64,000 nucleotides of DNA, from the NCBI GenBank assembly GCA_015680685.1, contig MNCI01002286.1, forward strand, positions 120,876-184,875, read 5' to 3'. This document shows positions 21,630 through 33,689 of this stretch, in pieces. Source of the DNA: Gnetum montanum (taxonomy: Eukaryota > Streptophyta > Gnetopsida > Gnetales > Gnetaceae). The translations under genes and the position numbers were made by a program. The notes under the pieces were generated by a model, which had not been told where the DNA came from, did no database searches, and saw only the letters and a program-made list of their open reading frames with translations. Every line of letters begins with the position of its first letter. Positions within the stretch are counted from its first letter, which is position 1.

Positions 21630-22860
21630 AAGTTGAAAGGAGGAGATCCAAAATATCGAGCATGGTTGTCCATCTAATGAGGCGCTTGCTATGTTAGCTA
21701 GCATATGATCATGGAAAGGTTTAATTTTTTGGATGTTGTCTAGCTATTTCTTGTTTGGCCTCTTAGGTTTTTAGATCATCATGGCCCCTGAAGAAAAAGT
21801 CTGATAAATGATGTAAAGTCCTTCCCACAACATTTGGAACTTAGTTCATTGAGGTATGTGTGTGGGGTTCTAGTAGAAAACCTTATCTCCTAGTTGAAAT
21901 TTGACTTTTCTAATTTTTAGGTCATAACACTTTTTGTTATAGGCCTTGTGCAACTCGTTAAATGATAAGGCTACTAATCAATTTTCGTCTAGCAAGTTGA
22001 GATTTATTAGTCTTTCTTTTTGGGCTAGACTTAAGTCAAGGTAAAGGTCACAAGTTGTTGAAAGTGTATAGAGCTTAGATTGAATAGGAAGTGTTGGTAA
22101 TTTTCCGTACACAAGCTCATAGGGAGAATAGCCTATAGGAAGTTTCCATGTTGAGTGGTAGGCCCAAAGGGAATTATTGAGTTTTGTGCTTTAGTCCTTC
22201 CTATACTTGATAATAATTCTTGTTAGTATCCTTGTGATTTCCCTATTGGTAACCTCAGCTTGACCGTTAGCTTGGGGATGGTAAGGTGTTGTGAATTTAT
22301 GTTCAACCTCCAAGTGTTGCATGAGCTTCCAAAAAGTAGTGCCTATAAAGTGAGTTTCATTGTTAGAAATTAATGCAAATGGCACAACAAACCTATTTAC
22401 AATGTTTTTTTTTGTATAAACTGAGCAGTAATTGAAGATGTACAATCAATGATGGTTGCTACTTTTGCCCACTTTGTACAATAGTCAATAGCAACTATGA
22501 TGTATGCCTTTCCATTTGACATGGGCGTGATGGAATCCATGAAGTCAATGCCCCAAATGTTGAAGGGTTCTAGTGATTGAATTCATTGTTGAGGTCCCTC
22601 CATTCAAGTAGTCATTCCACCATCTCATTAGCATCATTCACAAGAGTGGACATAATGGTGAGCATCCTTGAAGAGTGTTGGCTAGTAGTACCTTGTCATC
22701 AGGATTTTAATGGGCATGCGTCTCCTAGCATAGTGTCCTCCACAAGAACCTTCATGAGCATCTTAGAGAATGCGCAACTGATCGGCATTAGGTACACACC
22801 AATGAACCAGGCCATTGGCACACACCTTATAGAGGTGTCCATTGATCTCCATGAAGTGCT
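21630..22860 (-). pseudogene. Integrase of D
   Basis: The core (22191-22500) reads FVVPFALISNNETHFIGTTFWKLMQHL and [16 protein letters not shown]. The second catalytic Asp is replaced by Asn (SNNETHF), as in copy A. A zinc-binding HHCC-like region lies near 22690-22830. The C-terminal part is well kept: [23 protein letters not shown] and a run ending FQLGDKVFY...TKFQMLWEGLYII, the chromatin-side region of gypsy integrases. A break follows the core and stops are scattered. Confidence 0.87.
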
Positions 22861-22959
22861 TTACCTGGTGAAGAAACTATTGTTTCTTTCAATGATCCAA
22901 CCCTTGTGGCATCTCCTAAGTGAGAAGATAGGTGAGAATGCCATCATACCATTGTGGCT

Positions 22960-23450
22960 CATTGGGCATTTGTTCAATTAGAGTCTTAGCAAAGAGGAGT
23001 TAATCAAGAAATGTATCAAATAATGGGCTTTCTTCCTCTTTGTCATCCCATTACAACCAAGACAAGTAATCAATGACCACATTTTTAGTGCCCTTTCAAT
23101 CTACCATCATAAGATCAAATTCCTAAAAGATCACCAACCACCATATGACATGGGGGCTTACCATTGGCTTGTTCATTAGGAAGCAGATGGCACTATGGTC
23201 TATGTGCACAAACACCTTATATCCAAGCATAGAATTCCTGAACTTCTCTAGAGCAAACACCATCACCATAAATTATTTTTATATAGTGGTGTAGTTTAGT
23301 TGTGCATCCACAATGCTTCGACTAGTGCAGTGGATGTAGTATGGATATGTTTCTCGTCATCTAATTGCATTAGCATAATTCCCAAGGCATAATTCAATGC
23401 ATCCATCATAATATGAAATGGTCTAGACCAGTTAAGTGCTTGTAGGATTG
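22960..23450 (-). pseudogene. RNase H of D
   Basis: It is the counterpart of the A RNase H at 900-1440, with the same landmarks (YTTI.K..YGDGVCSRE-like decay, VCAHRPWCHLLPNEQ-like in shifted frame, and a degraded GTKNVVIDYLSWL near 23040-23090). It has more stops and frameshifts than A. The call rests on position between RT and integrase and on collinearity with A and C. Confidence 0.75.
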
Positions 23451-23499
23451 GAATTTCTACAAGCTTATTTTTCAGTTGCTGGAATGCTTTCTCACACTA

Positions 23500-24260
23500 T
23501 ATGGTCCATACAAAGGAAGCATCTTTCTTTATTAGTTCTACTAATGATTTTGTGATCTTAGAGAAATTCTCTATGAATCGCTGGTAGTAGCTAGTATGTC
23601 CAAGGAATGATTAAACATCTTTAGCTATTTTTGGTTGGTGGGTTATTTCTTGGATGAACCTTATTCCTAGTACAATGCCCTCCTGGACCATGAGGTGACT
23701 TTTCTACCAATTGAGTTGTAAGTTGGTTTTAACACATTATTTCAACACTTGCTCAAGGTGGTGTAGGGCTTACTCAAATGTAGCTTCATAGGTGGAGAAG
23801 TCATCCATGAAGGCCTCCACACCACTATCGATCTATTGTTGAAAAATGCTGAGGACCAGGTGTTGGAATGTGGTAGGAGCATTGAATAGATCAAACAACA
23901 TCTTATGATATGCAAAAGTCCCCCAAGGACTTATGAACATTGTCTTTGCTTGGTCTTTCAATGTAATTTGAATTTGGTTATAGCCACTATAACCATCTAG
24001 AAATCTATAGTAGCAATGCCCAAATATGGTATCAAGCACCTGGTCAACAAATGGCAACGGAAAATGATCTTTGAATGTTGCCATATTCAGTAGTTGAAAG
24101 TTGATGTAGATCCACCACTTGCCACCCTTCTTTAGCACAATTATGAGTGGACTAACCCACTCACTATCCACAATAAGATAAATGAACCTTGCCTTGAGGA
24201 GTTGTTTGATTTCCTCTTTGACGATCTACTTTAGTTTGGGGTTCAATCACCTTTGTGTCT
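23500..24260 (-). pseudogene. Reverse transcriptase of D
   Basis: A 112-codon open stretch (23833-24171) has SEWVSPLIIVLKKGGKWWIY, FKDHFPLPFVDQVLD, YYRFLDGYSGYNQIQI with the first catalytic Asp, SPWGTFAYHKM and FQHLVLSIFQQ. After a frame change the catalytic pair reads FMDDFST (near 23790-23815), so the polymerase motifs are intact although the frame is not. Compared with copy A, RVYIDF has become WIYINF. Confidence 0.92.
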
Positions 24261-24752
24261 ATTATTTTGGCTTCATGGCTGGGTTGGTGTAGATGTAATG
24301 CTAGCATATCCTAGGATCAATTCTTGTAAGTTTAGGATATGACCAAGCAAAAGCTACTAACCATCTTTCAACTACCTTCAATAACATCTTTTTTCGTTCT
24401 AGAGCAATTTTTGCATTGATTATAATCGGCTTTCCATTTTTCAAAAATACATATTCCATTTTCATTAGTATTGTTTTTAGCTCAAGGGGCTCTTGTTTGA
24501 ATTTTTCAGGAATTTCTAGCTCTCAGTAGTAAGTATCATCATTTATGTCATTAGAGAGTTGGTGAAGAACCTGCTCAAGTTCATTCATGCCTATGACATA
24601 TGCACATGTCCAGCTCTCAGTTGGTTTCATGCAAAGTGTGTTGCTTTTAGAATTAGCGGTCAGCCATTGGGTGCCCTTCTATTTTGTGGCTACCTTTGAA
24701 TTTTTGCTTCTGGTGCATACTATTTGCATGCAGAAATATATGCTTACTTTAT

Positions 24753-24848
24753 AGTGCCAATGATGTACAATGAGGTAACCATACGTCCAACCATACGAAT
24801 CACTAAAGCATTACACATGATTTGGTCTAATTTTGTGGACTTATAGTT
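24753..24848 (-). repeat. Stray primer site/LTR-end fragment inside D
   Basis: Plus strand AGTGCCAA followed by TGATGTACAATGAGGTAACC, CCAACCATACGAATCACTAA and TTTTGTGGACTTATAG matches the primer site and first ~85 bases of a family LTR. It lies between protease and RT, where copy A at about 2700-2760 has ordinary coding sequence. It is a small insertion of element-end sequence into the coding region. Confidence 0.75.
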
Positions 24849-25330
24849 TCTGCCCAAAATTGCACCCACTATTGTTGTACGTGATGCATGGAACTCTCTT
24901 CTTCTTGATATTTCCAAATGCATTTTTTGTAGATATCTCCAAGGAAAGATCTCTAATTCCCATTCTTGCATTAATGGTGCTTAGCCATGCCCTTCCCATG
25001 ATGATTGGGAAATCCCCTTTGTAGTTCTTCACTTTGATTACTAGGAAATCGGCAGGATAAGACCACCCATAGACAATGGACACAATGTTTTTTACCAATC
25101 CCAATGGAACAGTGATGGACTAGTCTACTAATTCTAATCTTATGTTGCTCTTCTTAAGGGGAGGCAAGTTCTAGGTAGTGTACATCTCATGAGAAATTAA
25201 ATTTAGACCAAGACTTGAAACAAGAAGAGCCTTGCACGGTTCATTCCTAGCAATCTACAAGTAAATTAGAGGAATTCCAAGATCGGCTAATTTTCTAGAA
25301 ATGTTTCTTACATGGATCCAATTAGACATT
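24849..25330 (-). pseudogene. Protease of D
   Basis: The 87-codon open part has IVYGWSYPADFLVIKV, KGDFPIIMGRAWLSTINARMGIRDLSLEIS and the basic tail NIKKKRVPCITYNN. Upstream the active-site segment reads KALLVSSLGLNLI, where B has KALLDSGSRVNLI, so the catalytic Asp is Val and the enzyme would be dead even without stops. Confidence 0.85.
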
Positions 25331-25369
25331 GTGTGAGTAAGCATTATGGTATGGATCCTTGGTAGATTT

Positions 25370-27851
25370 TGGTTTGATGGAGGCCCGAAGGAATTTGCTA
25401 TGGAGGGAGAGGCAAGAGTAGGGTTGTCAACCATAGGTATATGTGAGGGGTTAGGTGGACTACGGGGTTGGAAGAAAGGTCTTTTCTTTAATTAGGCATT
25501 CAACCCCTCCAATTGATTATTTGGTTTAATTAACTATCCTCATAACATTGTGTTGTTGTGGTTGAGCTGACAATTCACCCTACATAGGTGGAGTAGGTGT
25601 TAGCTATGCAATTGGAGGAGGAGTATGTGTAGGGATAGGAGGAGGATAGGGGTAAGAGGTGGTATCCCTTCTTTCATGTGGTGAATGAGCTCAGTAATAA
25701 TCTGAAGGATGGTAGTAAGGTTGGAAATTAGAAATGTGATTGGAAGAGTCACGTGGAGACATGGGTTGCTGAATGTGGTAACCATATGGATTAGGCTATT
25801 GGTAAGGGTATTTTTGTCTTGGTGGTGCTACTGCTCATGATTATGGTTACTACCACTGTTGATACTATTCATACGGTTTCGATGAAGCTCCACTTGGATA
25901 ATACAATTGTTGTTGGTGAAATTGTCTAAGATTACCTTGAGGATAAGGTAACCTTCTGGATGTTTTCCATTGTGTGAGTTGTGGATGTAAGGCATACGCC
26001 CCAAACTCCTATAGATGTGACACAACAAGGCAACATCCCTTAGGATATTCATACTGATAGACATGACACCCACAATCATAATCTAATTCACTATCCACAA
26101 CCTCTTCTATTGCAACAATCTTATCCTTACCTTTGTGATATGCACGTTTAGCTTCCTTGTTTCTCCTGCACTCACGCTCACTACTTTGTTCTTTGGACTC
26201 TTTAGCGATTTTAAGAATAGCTTGGAATCTATTATCCATTGAGTCCCTTAACTAATCAACCTTGGTTGTAAGTTCAAATTGGAATTGTTGGAATGACCAG
26301 ATTTTCTTATGCATCCCCTTATCAAATATGAACTCATCCTTACTATTGTAGAATTGAATCTTCCTCTTACAAATGGAAGGATTATGGGTGTACTCTTTTG
26401 CACTTTCTCTTTTTCTTAGTTGACCCTCCTCTTTAGTTGCTTACTCTATTAATCTTTGTATTTGTCAGGCACTTAGTTCTAACAATCACCCTTAGGCATA
26501 GACACCAAGGGTTTTCCTCATTTCATTATGAAGCCCGTCTATAATGTGGTGAAATTGAACCAATTGAGAATAACTATGGCTAAGACATTTGTGCATCAAG
26601 GCATACTATTGGCCAATGGCGACATCTAAGGGTTTGTGTGTTCCTTGTTTTCACCCTTGAATTTGCTTTCATAAGTTGGACACTCTAGAGTACGTTTGAT
26701 ATTTATCATTGAATAACTCAAGCATGGTACTTCATCGCCTAATAGATTCTGGCTCTAAGGACCAGTACCAGTTTTCTACTTCTTTAATGAGTGTCCTAGG
26801 GAACAACTTCAGTTTCTACCACTCGTTCGCTATGTTTTGTAAGGCACATGCATCTTGAAAAACTTGAAGATGATTTTGTGGATCAAAGTTATATCCTCCT
26901 TCAAATCGAGGAATATTTTTCATGTCTAACCATTTAATCTGACTATCTTTCACATGCCTTGTTGAAATCAAATAGAGGCTCATCGAGGCCTTGATCATGG
27001 TGCCTACGATGCCATGGACTATCCCTTTGTTCATGGTGATGTGCCTTGCTTGAACGTTTGCACCTTTGATCTTGTCTTTCTCGACAGTCCCTTTGGTTAT
27101 TTTGGTCTTGTTGGTCATTTTGTTCATTTCATTCACCTCCATCATAGTGTCACCTTCTGTGGTCATGGTTAGAGCCAGAAGAAGAAGATGATGATGAAGG
27201 AAAAGAGGAAGAAGAACCTGCACCATCACAGTGTCTAGTTCCACCTCTTTGGTGATCGTGACCATGATCATGATCTTGTTTTTTATCTGCATCCCTATCT
27301 TGACTTGTCCCTTTGGATCATTATTTGTCATTGGATCCCTTATTACCAAAATTAGGATTATCAACTGTGGAGTGTAGATTCTGGTTTTGGCCTCCATCAC
27401 CAAACTCAAAGAGAGGAGTTTCATTGAATGGAAAACCTCAAGAGAAGGATTCCCCACTAGCTTGTTGGTGCAATAGAAATGATGAATCATTAAGGCCTTT
27501 TCCCTTTGAAAATTCATAGCACTATTCTCACTATTGGTCCTATAGACATTGTGCTTCAGTGGGATGATAATCCTTGGTGTTAGTATCTTCTACAATATAC
27601 TTCGCATGGAAATCTTGGAGACCACATCATGTAAGCATTTGGTAGAGCATTACAGGAACAATTTGATCGAGTGGCAACACAATGTTGCCTTCCATGTCAC
27701 ACCACTGCAACTGTTCATCTTGGTGTAGGATGAAGGTAAAGTTTGGTACATACTCATTAGGATGAGTATATATAATTTGATACTATTAAGGCTTTGGTAG
27801 ATAAAATTTATTAGTCTTGGGTGGAGAAGCACTCCTGTGAGAAGAAGACAT
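25370..27851 (-). pseudogene. gag of D
   Basis: It starts at the MSSSHR methionine at 27851. The N-terminal HQDEQLQWCDMEGNIVLPLDQ-like segment is followed by an Arg/Met-rich low-complexity region (27000-27350) and the capsid-like core near 26750-26950 (DSQIKWLDMKNIPRFEGGYNFDPQNHL with LQVFQDACALQNIANEW). The zinc-knuckle region near 26030-26080 is degraded to CHVYQYEYPKGCC. A Gln/Pro-rich tail ends at about 25500. Frames change at least three times. Confidence 0.85.
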
Positions 27852-27991
27852 TTTTAGTTAGCGAATAAAAATCATAGTGTGCTCTAACAATTATTGTAGT
27901 AATGGTAAAATAGGATATGACTCTAAGGTTCTTTCCAATGATCTAAATATGTTTCACTAGGTCCTAGATAGCACATGAAACAACCAAAAGG

Positions 27992-28009
27992 TCCTTAGCA
28001 ACGACACCA
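27992..28009 (-). other. Primer binding site of D (tRNA-Asp type)
   Basis: Minus strand TGGTGTCGTTGCTAAGGA lies one base from the LTR and matches 13 of 18 bases of TGGCGCCGTTGCCGGGGA. Confidence 0.75.
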
Positions 28010-28010
28010 A

Positions 28011-28826
28011 TGATGAGTGGTGAGGTACCCCTACATCCAACCATATGAATCTCTAAGATGTTATGCATGATCTTGTCGAATTCCATGGAGCTATGATTAT
28101 CTAATGCACTAGCTGTTCTAGGAAGTGAAATGGGCATTGAAAATATTCTTTGTATTTCCAACTACACTTGTGAAGTTCAAGGATATGGTTTAAGTGTAAT
28201 TGAGGCATATGATTTTTCTTATTTTATATTTTATGAGTTTGATCCCTGATCGCCTATAACAAGAATGAAAGGTAAAGTAATTGAAGATATAATTCATCTA
28301 TTGCCTAGCTAGCCTAACACAAGTAACCATTCCACTTTGCTGGACACATCTTGAACACATATAGCACTGCCAAGCTACCAAATGTTAAGTGTTGCTAGGT
28401 TACCAAGTACTATATGAATGCTTGAAGTGGTTGTGCTCGTGTTCATTAACTACTGAAAATAAATCACTTATTTTAAATGCATTAAAGTAAAGACAAGGAA
28501 AGTAAAATGCATTAAAGAAAATATTAATCTATTCTCATTGTTGCAAGGATTGTCAAAAGAGTTCGTTTTATTTTTTTCACACTATTGTAGTTAGGTACAT
28601 CAGTGCTCGAACAAAGAACTGTAGACACTTAGACTCCTTCTATGGGCACTCAGAACATATTCTAACTTTGAAAGAAAGAAACAACAAAAGCTTCACTACT
28701 CTGATTAGAAAAATGACTAAAAACTATTTGTGAAAATTGGAGCCTAGGTGCGATATTTATAGACTTGGGATATATACCTTGACGTCATGTACCTGACGTT
28801 GGAACAAACATAAATGCAATTCATCA
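28011..28826 (-). repeat. 5' LTR of D
   Basis: It begins TGATGAGTGGTGAGGTACC and ends CAATTCATCA, as the 3' LTR does. The promoter-side block (about 28780-28800, TTGACGTCATGTACCTGACG) is about 30 bp shorter than in the 3' LTR, where two extra palindromic elements are present. Confidence 0.9.
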
Positions 28827-28831
28827 ACAAT
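28827..28831 (+). repeat. Target site duplication of D, right copy (ACAAT)
   Basis: It is identical to 18621-18625. Confidence 0.9.
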
Positions 28832-28892
28832 CATTTGAAAAAATAATAATTATAATTATAATTTAAGCACACTAATTTTTTTTTAATCCAAA

Positions 28893-31170
28893 ATGTCTTC
28901 TTCTCACAAGCATGATGAATTAAAACCACCAGTGCCCTAAGAATTTAAAGTGGTATACACTCATCTAGATGAGTTTGTACTTGATTTTACTTTCATCCTA
29001 CATTAGGATGAATAGCTATGGTGGCAAGATATGGAGAGCAACGTTGTGTTGCATCTTGACCGATCTATTCCTAAGATGCTGCTACAAACTCTTAAGAGGT
29101 TGGGCATCTAGGATCTTCATGATGAATATGTTGTGTAGGACCATGACTATTGAAACTACCATCCCACAAAAATACAACACAAATGAGATCAACATTAGGA
29201 GAAGCATCATGAAGCTACAAAGGGGAAATAGTTTACTAACCCCTTATTCTTGCTGAACCAAAATGACAAGGAGGATAATTCCTTTTGGGGTTCTCAACAT
29301 GAAGATTCTCCATCCAATGACTCTGGTGAAGGGGGTTTGAACCTACACTTACACACACTTACACTCCACTATCAACAATCTAAGTTTTGGAAAAAGTGGA
29401 AGTCAAGGCAGGGGCTTAAGCAAGCATCATGATGATGATAAAATTGATGATCATGGCCAAGATAAACAAAGAGAAGGTGGAAGATACCATGTGGTGGTAG
29501 TCCTCCTACCTCTTCATCCTCTTAATATGCATCGTCTTCTTCCTCTTCTAGTTCTAACCGACACCGTAGAGGATGAAACTATGATGGAGGTGAATGGTGA
29601 GACAAGGATCATAGGCCTTACCATGAATGAACGGGTAGTAGAGAACATCATAGGTATCATCAAAATCATGATAATAATGAACCTTTGTTGGCAACTCAAA
29701 GCATGCTGAACATTGTAGCAGTGGTTAGAATTCTAACCAGGCATGTGAAAGATAGTAGAATCAAGAGGTTGGATATGAACAATATCCTTAAATTTGAGGG
29801 CAATATAACTTAGAGTCATATATCCATCTTCAAGCCTTTCATAATGCCTATGCCTTTCAAAACATAGAAAATGATTAGTAGAAACTTAAGCTATTTTCCA
29901 AAACACTTAATATAAAAGTAAAAATTTGGTACCACTCCTTAAAGCTAGAATCAATTCATAGATTGAGTACAATGCTTGAGCTATTCAATGACATATATTA
30001 GACATACTTTAAAGTGTCCAATTTGAGAAAGCAAATCCAAGGTTGGCAACAAGAAACACATGAACCCTTAGATGTAGCCATGGGTAGGTATTATTATCTT
30101 TTGCAAAGATGTCCTAGCCATGGTTATTCTCAATGAGAGGATCTTTTCCATATCATAGATGAGCTTCAATTAGAAGTTAGGAGAACTCTTAGGATCTATG
30201 CTTAATGGAAACTGTCAAAACTAAGATTCCATCAAATTCAAAGGCTAGTTAGGTAGGTTGCAAAAGAAGAAGGTGAGTTGAGAAAATGGGAAAGTGTTGA
30301 GGAGTATAACTGAGATCCTTCCATCAAAAAAATGGAGGTTCAATTTTGTAAAGTAAGGGGGAGGCACCACTTGATGAAGTGGTGTAGTGAAAAACTTTGC
30401 CAATTTAAAAATCCATGTCTAAAATTTTAGCTAAGGTTGACAAAATGTGGGAATATTTAGATGAAAAATTTCAAAAACTCCAAAAATTGCAAAAAAATCC
30501 AAAGAGCAAGGTAGTGATCATGATTGCAGAAAAAGGAAGGAAGCTAAATGTGCCTACTAAAGGGGTAAGGGCAAAGCCACTACATTAGAAGAGGTTATGG
30601 AGTTACCATTAGATGGTGGTGGGTGTGACATCTACTAATATAAAAATTGCAAGAAATGTCATCTTGTTGTGTCACACTTATAGGAATTTGGGGTGTATGC
30701 TTTGAACCCTAAACTAGAACAAAGGCAATCACCCAGAAGGTTACCTTATCCTTAAGACAACCCAAGGTAGTTCCACTAGCAACAACAAGCTTATTATCCA
30801 AGTGGAGCTCCACCATAACCATACAAGTAGTACCATAAGTGGAAGCACCCATAGTTATTGGAGATGCCACCACTAAGGTAGCAGTACCCTCACAGGCAAC
30901 CAGAGCCATATTGGTACTATGTTCAACAACCCATGTCTTTGTATCACTCTTCTAGTCATGCTTCTTTTCAGCATTACTACTCCCCTCTAGAGTACTACAG
31001 AACTCATTCTCCATCTCTTAGAGGGGAATCCCCATATCCTTATCACCCTTCTCATTCTTTAACACATATTCCTCTACCCTCAACCTAGTTATCTCCTACT
31101 CCATCCATGCAAGGTGAAATTCCTATGTAGCCACAACAACGTAATGCTACTATTATCATTAACTTATAAT
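28893..31170 (+). pseudogene. gag of C
   Basis: It starts at MSSSHKHDELKPP (28893), preceded by the C leader resumed after D. Landmarks in order are VVYTHLDEFVLDFTFILH.DE.LWWQDME, an Asn/Ser-rich region, a degraded core near 29760-30000, the SHGYSQ..DLFHI..ELQ segment near 30110-30180, and the zinc-knuckle region near 30630-30690 reduced to CDIY.YKNCKKC. A Pro/Gln/His-rich tail follows to about 31150. Stops are numerous and the frame shifts several times. Confidence 0.83.
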
Positions 31171-31369
31171 CAGCTCCTCAATCAAGTGGTTTAGAACCCA
31201 GATCCCATAAAAGACCATTTTTCTAAACCAATAGCCCTACAAAGTCCTCACTAACTTATGTGGTTGGTTGCCTTGTTTCTCCCTCATCCTTTGCATCCAT
31301 TCCTTTCAAGAGCCCTTCAAACCAAACACCTCCCAAGATCTACACAATCATGTTAATCCATGCTGTATT

Positions 31370-31870
31370 TGATTGGAAAAAGGCTGGCAACCTTCCTAGG
31401 AAAAGGGCTAACCTTGGAAGTCCTCTCATCTACTTGTAGATAGTAGGAAATGAGCCATGCAAGGCTCTTCTCAATTTAGGTTTTGGTGTTAATATGATTT
31501 TTCATGAAATGTATAATGCCTGGAACTTGCCTCCTATCAAGAGGATCAATATCTATTTAGAATTGGTAAATCAGTCCATCATTGTTTCCTTGGAATTAGT
31601 GAAGGACACTATGACCATTGTTTGTGGGTGGTCATATCCTACTGATTTCTTGGTGATCAAAGTTGAAAATTGTAAGGGGAACTTCCCAATCAGTATGGAA
31701 AGGGCTTGGTTGAGCACTATTGATGTGCAAATGGGCATCAAAGATCTTTCCTGAAGATTTCCAAGGAAAATGCATTTATAAAGATCAAGAAGAAGAGAGT
31801 TCCATGCACTTCATACAATAATACTAGGTGTAATTATGTGAAGAAACTCTAGTATATCAAAAGCACATCA
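31370..31870 (+). pseudogene. Protease of C
   Basis: The 86-codon open part (31494-31754) carries IFHEMYNAWNLPPIKR, ELVNQSIIVSLELVKDTM, VCGWSYPTDFLVIKVENCKGNFP and SMERAWLSTIDVQMGIKDLS (family: IIMGRAW). Upstream the active site reads KALLNLGFGVNMI, so the catalytic Asp is Asn. The remainder agrees with B throughout. Confidence 0.85.
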
Positions 31871-32339
31871 ATCAAAGCATGCAAATAGTGTGCAAATGAA
31901 TCTAAAATCTAAAACTGCTTATACATAATAGCCATAAAACAGGAGGCACCCAGTGACTAATAATTAGTTTTGAAAGCAACACACTTTTCTTGGAACCTAC
32001 TGAGATCCTAACTTATGCCTATGTTGAAAGCATGGATGAACTAGAGCAAGTTCATCACCAACTCTCTAATGATTAACCTAATGATACCAATTGGGAAGAG
32101 TTGGAAATCCATAACAATTTTAAATAGGAACCCTTAGAGTTGAAAACTCTACCTACCAACATGGAATATGTATTTCTAGAAAATGGCAAGCTGGTGATAA
32201 TCAATGCCAACCTTAGTCCTATGTAGAAAAGATTATTGCTAAATGTGGTTAACAAATGGCAAACAACCTTTGCTTGATCATATCCTAAACTCACTTGAAT
32301 TAATCCTAGGATATGCTAGAATTGCATATATACTAATCC

Positions 32340-33010
32340 TTTCATCAAGTTAAAGAGGTAGCCATAGTGGTGGTTGAACCTTGAATTAAAGTAGATCATC
32401 AAAGAGGAAATTGAACAACTTCTTTGCCCATTTGTGATTATGCCAAAGAAAGGTGGCAATTGAAGGGTGTGTATTGATTTTAGGCTATTGAACAAGATGA
32501 CATTCAAAGATCATTTTCATATTACTATTTGTGGACCAGGTGTTGGACACAATCTCTGGACATTACTATTATAGCTTTCTTGATAGTTATAGTGGCTATA
32601 ACCAAATTTAGATCACACCAAAGGATCAGGCCAAAACTATGTTCACAAGTCCCTGGGGGACTTTTGCATATTGAAATATGCCATTTGATCTGTGCAATGC
32701 CCCTACAACTTTCCAATGCCTTGTCTTGAGCATTTTTCAGTAGCAGATTGGTAGCAGGGTGGAAGTTTTTATGGATGAATTTTCCACCTATGGTGCTACA
32801 TTTGAGCAAGCCCTGGACTACCTTGAGCAAGTGCTTAAAAGGTGTGTGAAGATTAATCTTCAGCTCAATTGGCAAAAAAGCCATTTCATGGTTTAGGAAG
32901 GCATTGTGTTGGGGCACAGAATCTCATAAGTAGGGATTGTGGTGAACCCTAAAAAAATTAGGGTCATCCAAAGAATAACCCATCAATTAGAAATCATTAA
33001 AGATGTCTGG
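32340..33010 (+). pseudogene. Reverse transcriptase of C
   Basis: I see EEIEQLL near 32405, VIMPKKGGN.RVCIDFRLLNKMTFKDHF (32430-32520), a frameshift, YYSFLDSYSGYNQI in another frame (32560-32610), PWGTFAY and FMDEFSTYGATFEQALDYLEQVLKRC (32770-32850). The catalytic pair is FMDE instead of FMDD, so the second Asp has changed. About 35 bases appear missing near 32400 relative to A and D (the segment around SEWVSPLI). Confidence 0.88.
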
Positions 33011-33109
33011 TCATTCCTTGGACACACTAGCTACTACTAATGATTCATAGAGAATTTCTCTAAGATTGTAAAATCATTAATTGAGCTAACAAAGAAAGAT
33101 GCTCCATTC

Positions 33110-33600
33110 ATATGGACTAAGAAATGCAAAAAGGCATTCTAGCAGCTTAAGAAGAAGCTTGTAGAGACTCCAATTTTACAAGCACCTAATTGGTCTTAAC
33201 CATTTTATATTATGGCAGATGTATCAAACTATGCCTTGGGAGTAATGCTTACATAACTGGATGATCAGAAACATCCATATTACATTCACTATGCAAGTCG
33301 AAGCATTGTGGGTGCACAAATCAATTACACCATAATAGAAAAAGAGCTGATGGCCATGGTGTATGCTTTAGAGAAATTTAGGCACTATGTGCTTAGATAC
33401 AAGGTGTTTATGCACACTAACCACAATGTCATCCACTTCCTAATGAATAAACCAATGGTGAGCCCCATGTTATATGGTGGTTGGTGATCTTCCAAGAGTT
33501 TACTCTTACAATGGTAGATTGAAAGGAAACTGAGAATGTGATCGCTAATCACTTGTCTCAATTATGATGGAATAATAAAGAGGATGAGAGCCCACTCTTC
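33110..33600 (+). pseudogene. RNase H of C
   Basis: Landmarks are PFYIMADVSNYALGVML (first motif), YASRSIVGAQINYTIIEKELMAMVYALEKFRHYVL, VFMHTNHNVIHFLMNKP and a final ENVIANHLSQL. The TDH motif has become TNH. The region follows RT and precedes integrase without a gap. Confidence 0.85.
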
Positions 33601-33689
33601 GATCAATTTCTTGATGAATTCCTCTTTGTCAATGCAATAAATGAATAAGTGCCCATTAAACCAAATGGTATGATGGCATCCTTACTTAT

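Larger units (their letters stand above)
18626..28826 (-). mobile_element. Ty3/gypsy retrotransposon D, nested in C leader
   Basis: This is a complete-length minus-strand copy: 5' LTR (28011-28826), primer site, gag, protease, RT, RNase H, integrase, internal polypurine-like tract, 3' noncoding region and 3' LTR (18626-19472). ACAAT duplications flank it. The extra ORF found in C, F and G is absent. Coding parts hold many stops. It split C between primer site and gag, so C could not be expressed normally after this insertion. Confidence 0.92.

Noticed and set aside
22577-22981. 134-codon plus-strand frame
   Set aside because: Antisense to the integrase/RNase H part of D.
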